NCBI GenBank assembly: GCA_027593305.1
Contig: JAQCJA010000228.1
Coordinates: 1 to 7,339, forward strand
Origin: a bacterium
GTDB taxonomy: Bacteria; Latescibacterota; UBA2968; UBA8231
Reading direction: 5' to 3'
DNA: 7,339 nt
Below are positions 6,623 to 7,339 of this stretch, piece by piece. The stretch's first letter is position 1; every line of letters begins with the position of its first letter. The notes under the pieces were generated by a model that saw nothing but the letters and a program-made list of their open reading frames with translations, was not told where the DNA came from and searched no databases. A program made the position numbers and the translations under genes.

Positions 6623-6931
6623 TTATTCTTCGAGCTTGAACTTCGTCGGCTTGCGGCGCTTTTCACGCTCGCGGTATTCATCAACTTTTTTCTGCAGGTC
6701 GGCGAGTTCCTTTTCCAGAGCCTCGATTTCCTTCTGCAGAACCACCACTTGCTCCTTGGTGTCCTTTGTGGCGTTTTGCTCGGCCTCGATCTTGGACTCG
6801 CACTCGCGAATCTCCGCCTTGGCAAGATCAGCTTTGGGCTTGAGCCCTGCTGAAACTTTCAGGTAGTCGATGATGATGAAGACGAGGAAGCTTGCCGCTC
6901 CCACCGCGATGCAAATAAATACCCACGCCAT
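6623..6931 (-). CDS. Small membrane-anchored coiled-coil protein
   Basis: This 102-residue protein has a transmembrane helix at about residues 3-21, ending in IIIDY, and then a highly charged helix to the end. Residues about 35-90 are dense in E, K and A with leucine/valine heptads (VVVLQKEIEALEKEL, LADLQKKV), predicting a coiled coil. The tail is basic then acidic (REKRRKP, LEE). There is almost no charge before the helix and lysines after it, so the coil is probably cytoplasmic. I do not recognise a named family. The start is well supported: GAGGA sits six bases before the ATG. It follows the MotE-like gene by 12 bp and is very likely co-transcribed with it. Its N-terminal pattern lines up without gaps with that of the FGE-like protein at 3393-4343. 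A structural or tethering role is plausible but inferred. Confidence 0.8.
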   Translation of the reverse strand: MAWVFICIAVGAASFLVFIIIDYLKVSAGLKPKADLAKAEIRECESKIEAEQNATKDTKEQVVVLQKEIEALEKELADLQKKVDEYREREKRRKPTKFKLEE

Positions 6932-6937
6932 GTTGTG

Positions 6938-6942
6938 TCCTC
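6938..6942 (-). promoter_or_regulatory. Shine-Dalgarno site for the small coiled-coil gene
   Basis: On the minus strand GAGGA (6938-6942) lies six bases upstream of the ATG at 6929-6931 and inside the 12-bp gap after the MotE-like stop codon. It is the clearest ribosome-binding site in the window. It decides the start of the downstream gene and suggests that the two genes are translated from one message. Confidence 0.75.
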
Positions 6943-6943
6943 G

Positions 6944-7339
6944 CTACCGTAGCTCCTGAATGATCTTGGTGATGCCCGCGGCGAAGTCCGCGTTCATACT
7001 GGACATGATCTTGCCCATATGTTGGGGCTGCAACCGCAGCATCAACATAGCCACTGTGGTGTCGCTGAGCGTCCCTTCCTGCAGGATCTCGGCAGCAGGT
7101 TGCGGCTTGAGCTTGTTGTAGAAGGTCGCCAGTTCATCCAGCCGCTTCTCCAGATTCGCGGCGCGTGTGGTTGCCGCAACCTCTCCCAGGCGCGCCCCCT
7201 CTGCCTCGAGGGAGTCCTTGCGTGCCAGGAGTCCGGCTTCGACGGTAAGCAAAAGCTGTCCCCTCGTGCGTTGACACTGTCCACGCGCGCCGCGTAGAGC
7301 GCGCGATATTCCTCTGCCAGGGCCGTCAACCGCCCCAAC
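6944..7339 (-). CDS. MotE / MgtE-N-like coiled-coil protein, 5' partial, apparent frameshift
   Basis: The gene runs off the right edge, so its true start and any N-terminal membrane helix are not visible. The C-terminal part (about 6947-7135) reads LATFYNKLKPQPAAEIL, then TVAMLMLRLQPQHMGKIM and NADFAAGITKIIQEL. This repeated K-P-x-x-A-A-x-I-L / P-x-x-x-x-K-I-M pattern is that of MgtE intracellular N-like domains in flagellar MotE-type proteins. Before it is a charged, heptad-like segment. From the edge to about 7263 coding character (AEEYRALYAARVDSVNA, GC-rich third positions) lies in one frame; from about 7250 onward it lies in another. One missing base in the G4 run (7260-7263) or T4 run (7251-7254) of the minus strand would restore a continuous protein. 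The downstream frame alone is open to the edge but looks non-coding there, and its only visible start is a TTG at 7252. MotE proteins act in the flagellar motor or its assembly; that role here is inference. It is probably in an operon with the gene at 6623. Confidence 0.65.
   Translation of the reverse strand, partial: VGAVDGPGRGISRALRGARGQCQRTRGQLLLTVEAGLLARKDSLEAEGARLGEVAATTRAANLEKRLDELATFYNKLKPQPAAEILQEGTLSDTTVAMLMLRLQPQHMGKIMSSMNADFAAGITKIIQELR

Noticed and set aside
7250..7256. Programmed -1 ribosomal frameshift site in the MotE-like gene
   Set aside because: The AGC TTT TGC context does not allow both tRNAs to re-pair after slipping, and no following hairpin is obvious; an indel is simpler.

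Overview
The window reads as chromosomal DNA of a diderm (Gram-negative type) bacterium with a GC-rich genome. The evidence is a lipoprotein with a type II signal peptide, a class A penicillin-binding protein, GC-rich third codon positions and E. coli-like sigma70 promoter elements. The phylum cannot be fixed from sequence alone. The glycosyltransferase block of the PBP and the ASPIC/UnbV lipoprotein give an impression of an environmental, FCB-like or other uncultured lineage, but this is only an impression. No mobile element, CRISPR array, integrase or phage gene is visible.

Layout, left to right. A rho-independent terminator and a duplicated half of its stem (1-71) follow a tRNA-Gly(GCC) gene on the minus strand (85-160). 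The tRNA promoter lies at 177-205, across the ribosome-binding region and start codon of the next gene. That gene (189-3383, plus) encodes a 1064-residue lipoprotein with TPRs, a seven-repeat FG-GAP/VCBS calcium-binding propeller, an ASPIC/UnbV domain and a long C-terminal region. It converges, with a 9-bp gap, on a minus-strand gene (3393-4343) for a membrane-anchored coiled-coil protein with a sulfatase-modifying-factor (FGE/SUMF1) fold that lacks both catalytic cysteines. Divergent from this is the class A PBP gene (4430-6538, plus), which has its own candidate promoter. A hairpin terminator at 6559-6594 separates the PBP from a minus-strand gene pair at the right edge. That pair is a MotE/MgtE-N-like coiled-coil protein, cut by the window edge and apparently frameshifted, followed 12 bp downstream by a 102-residue membrane-anchored coiled-coil protein.

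The genes do not form one obvious pathway. Most concern the cell envelope: an exported lipoprotein, a peptidoglycan synthase and two membrane-anchored coiled-coil proteins. The less ordinary points are the tRNA promoter inside a divergent coding start, the exactly seven calcium-loop repeats fused to TPRs and an uncharacterised C-terminal region, the cysteine-less FGE-like protein, a possible shared N-terminal module between that protein and the small protein beyond the PBP gene, and the frameshift in the MotE-like gene. I do not see convincing evidence of a wholly new multi-gene system.
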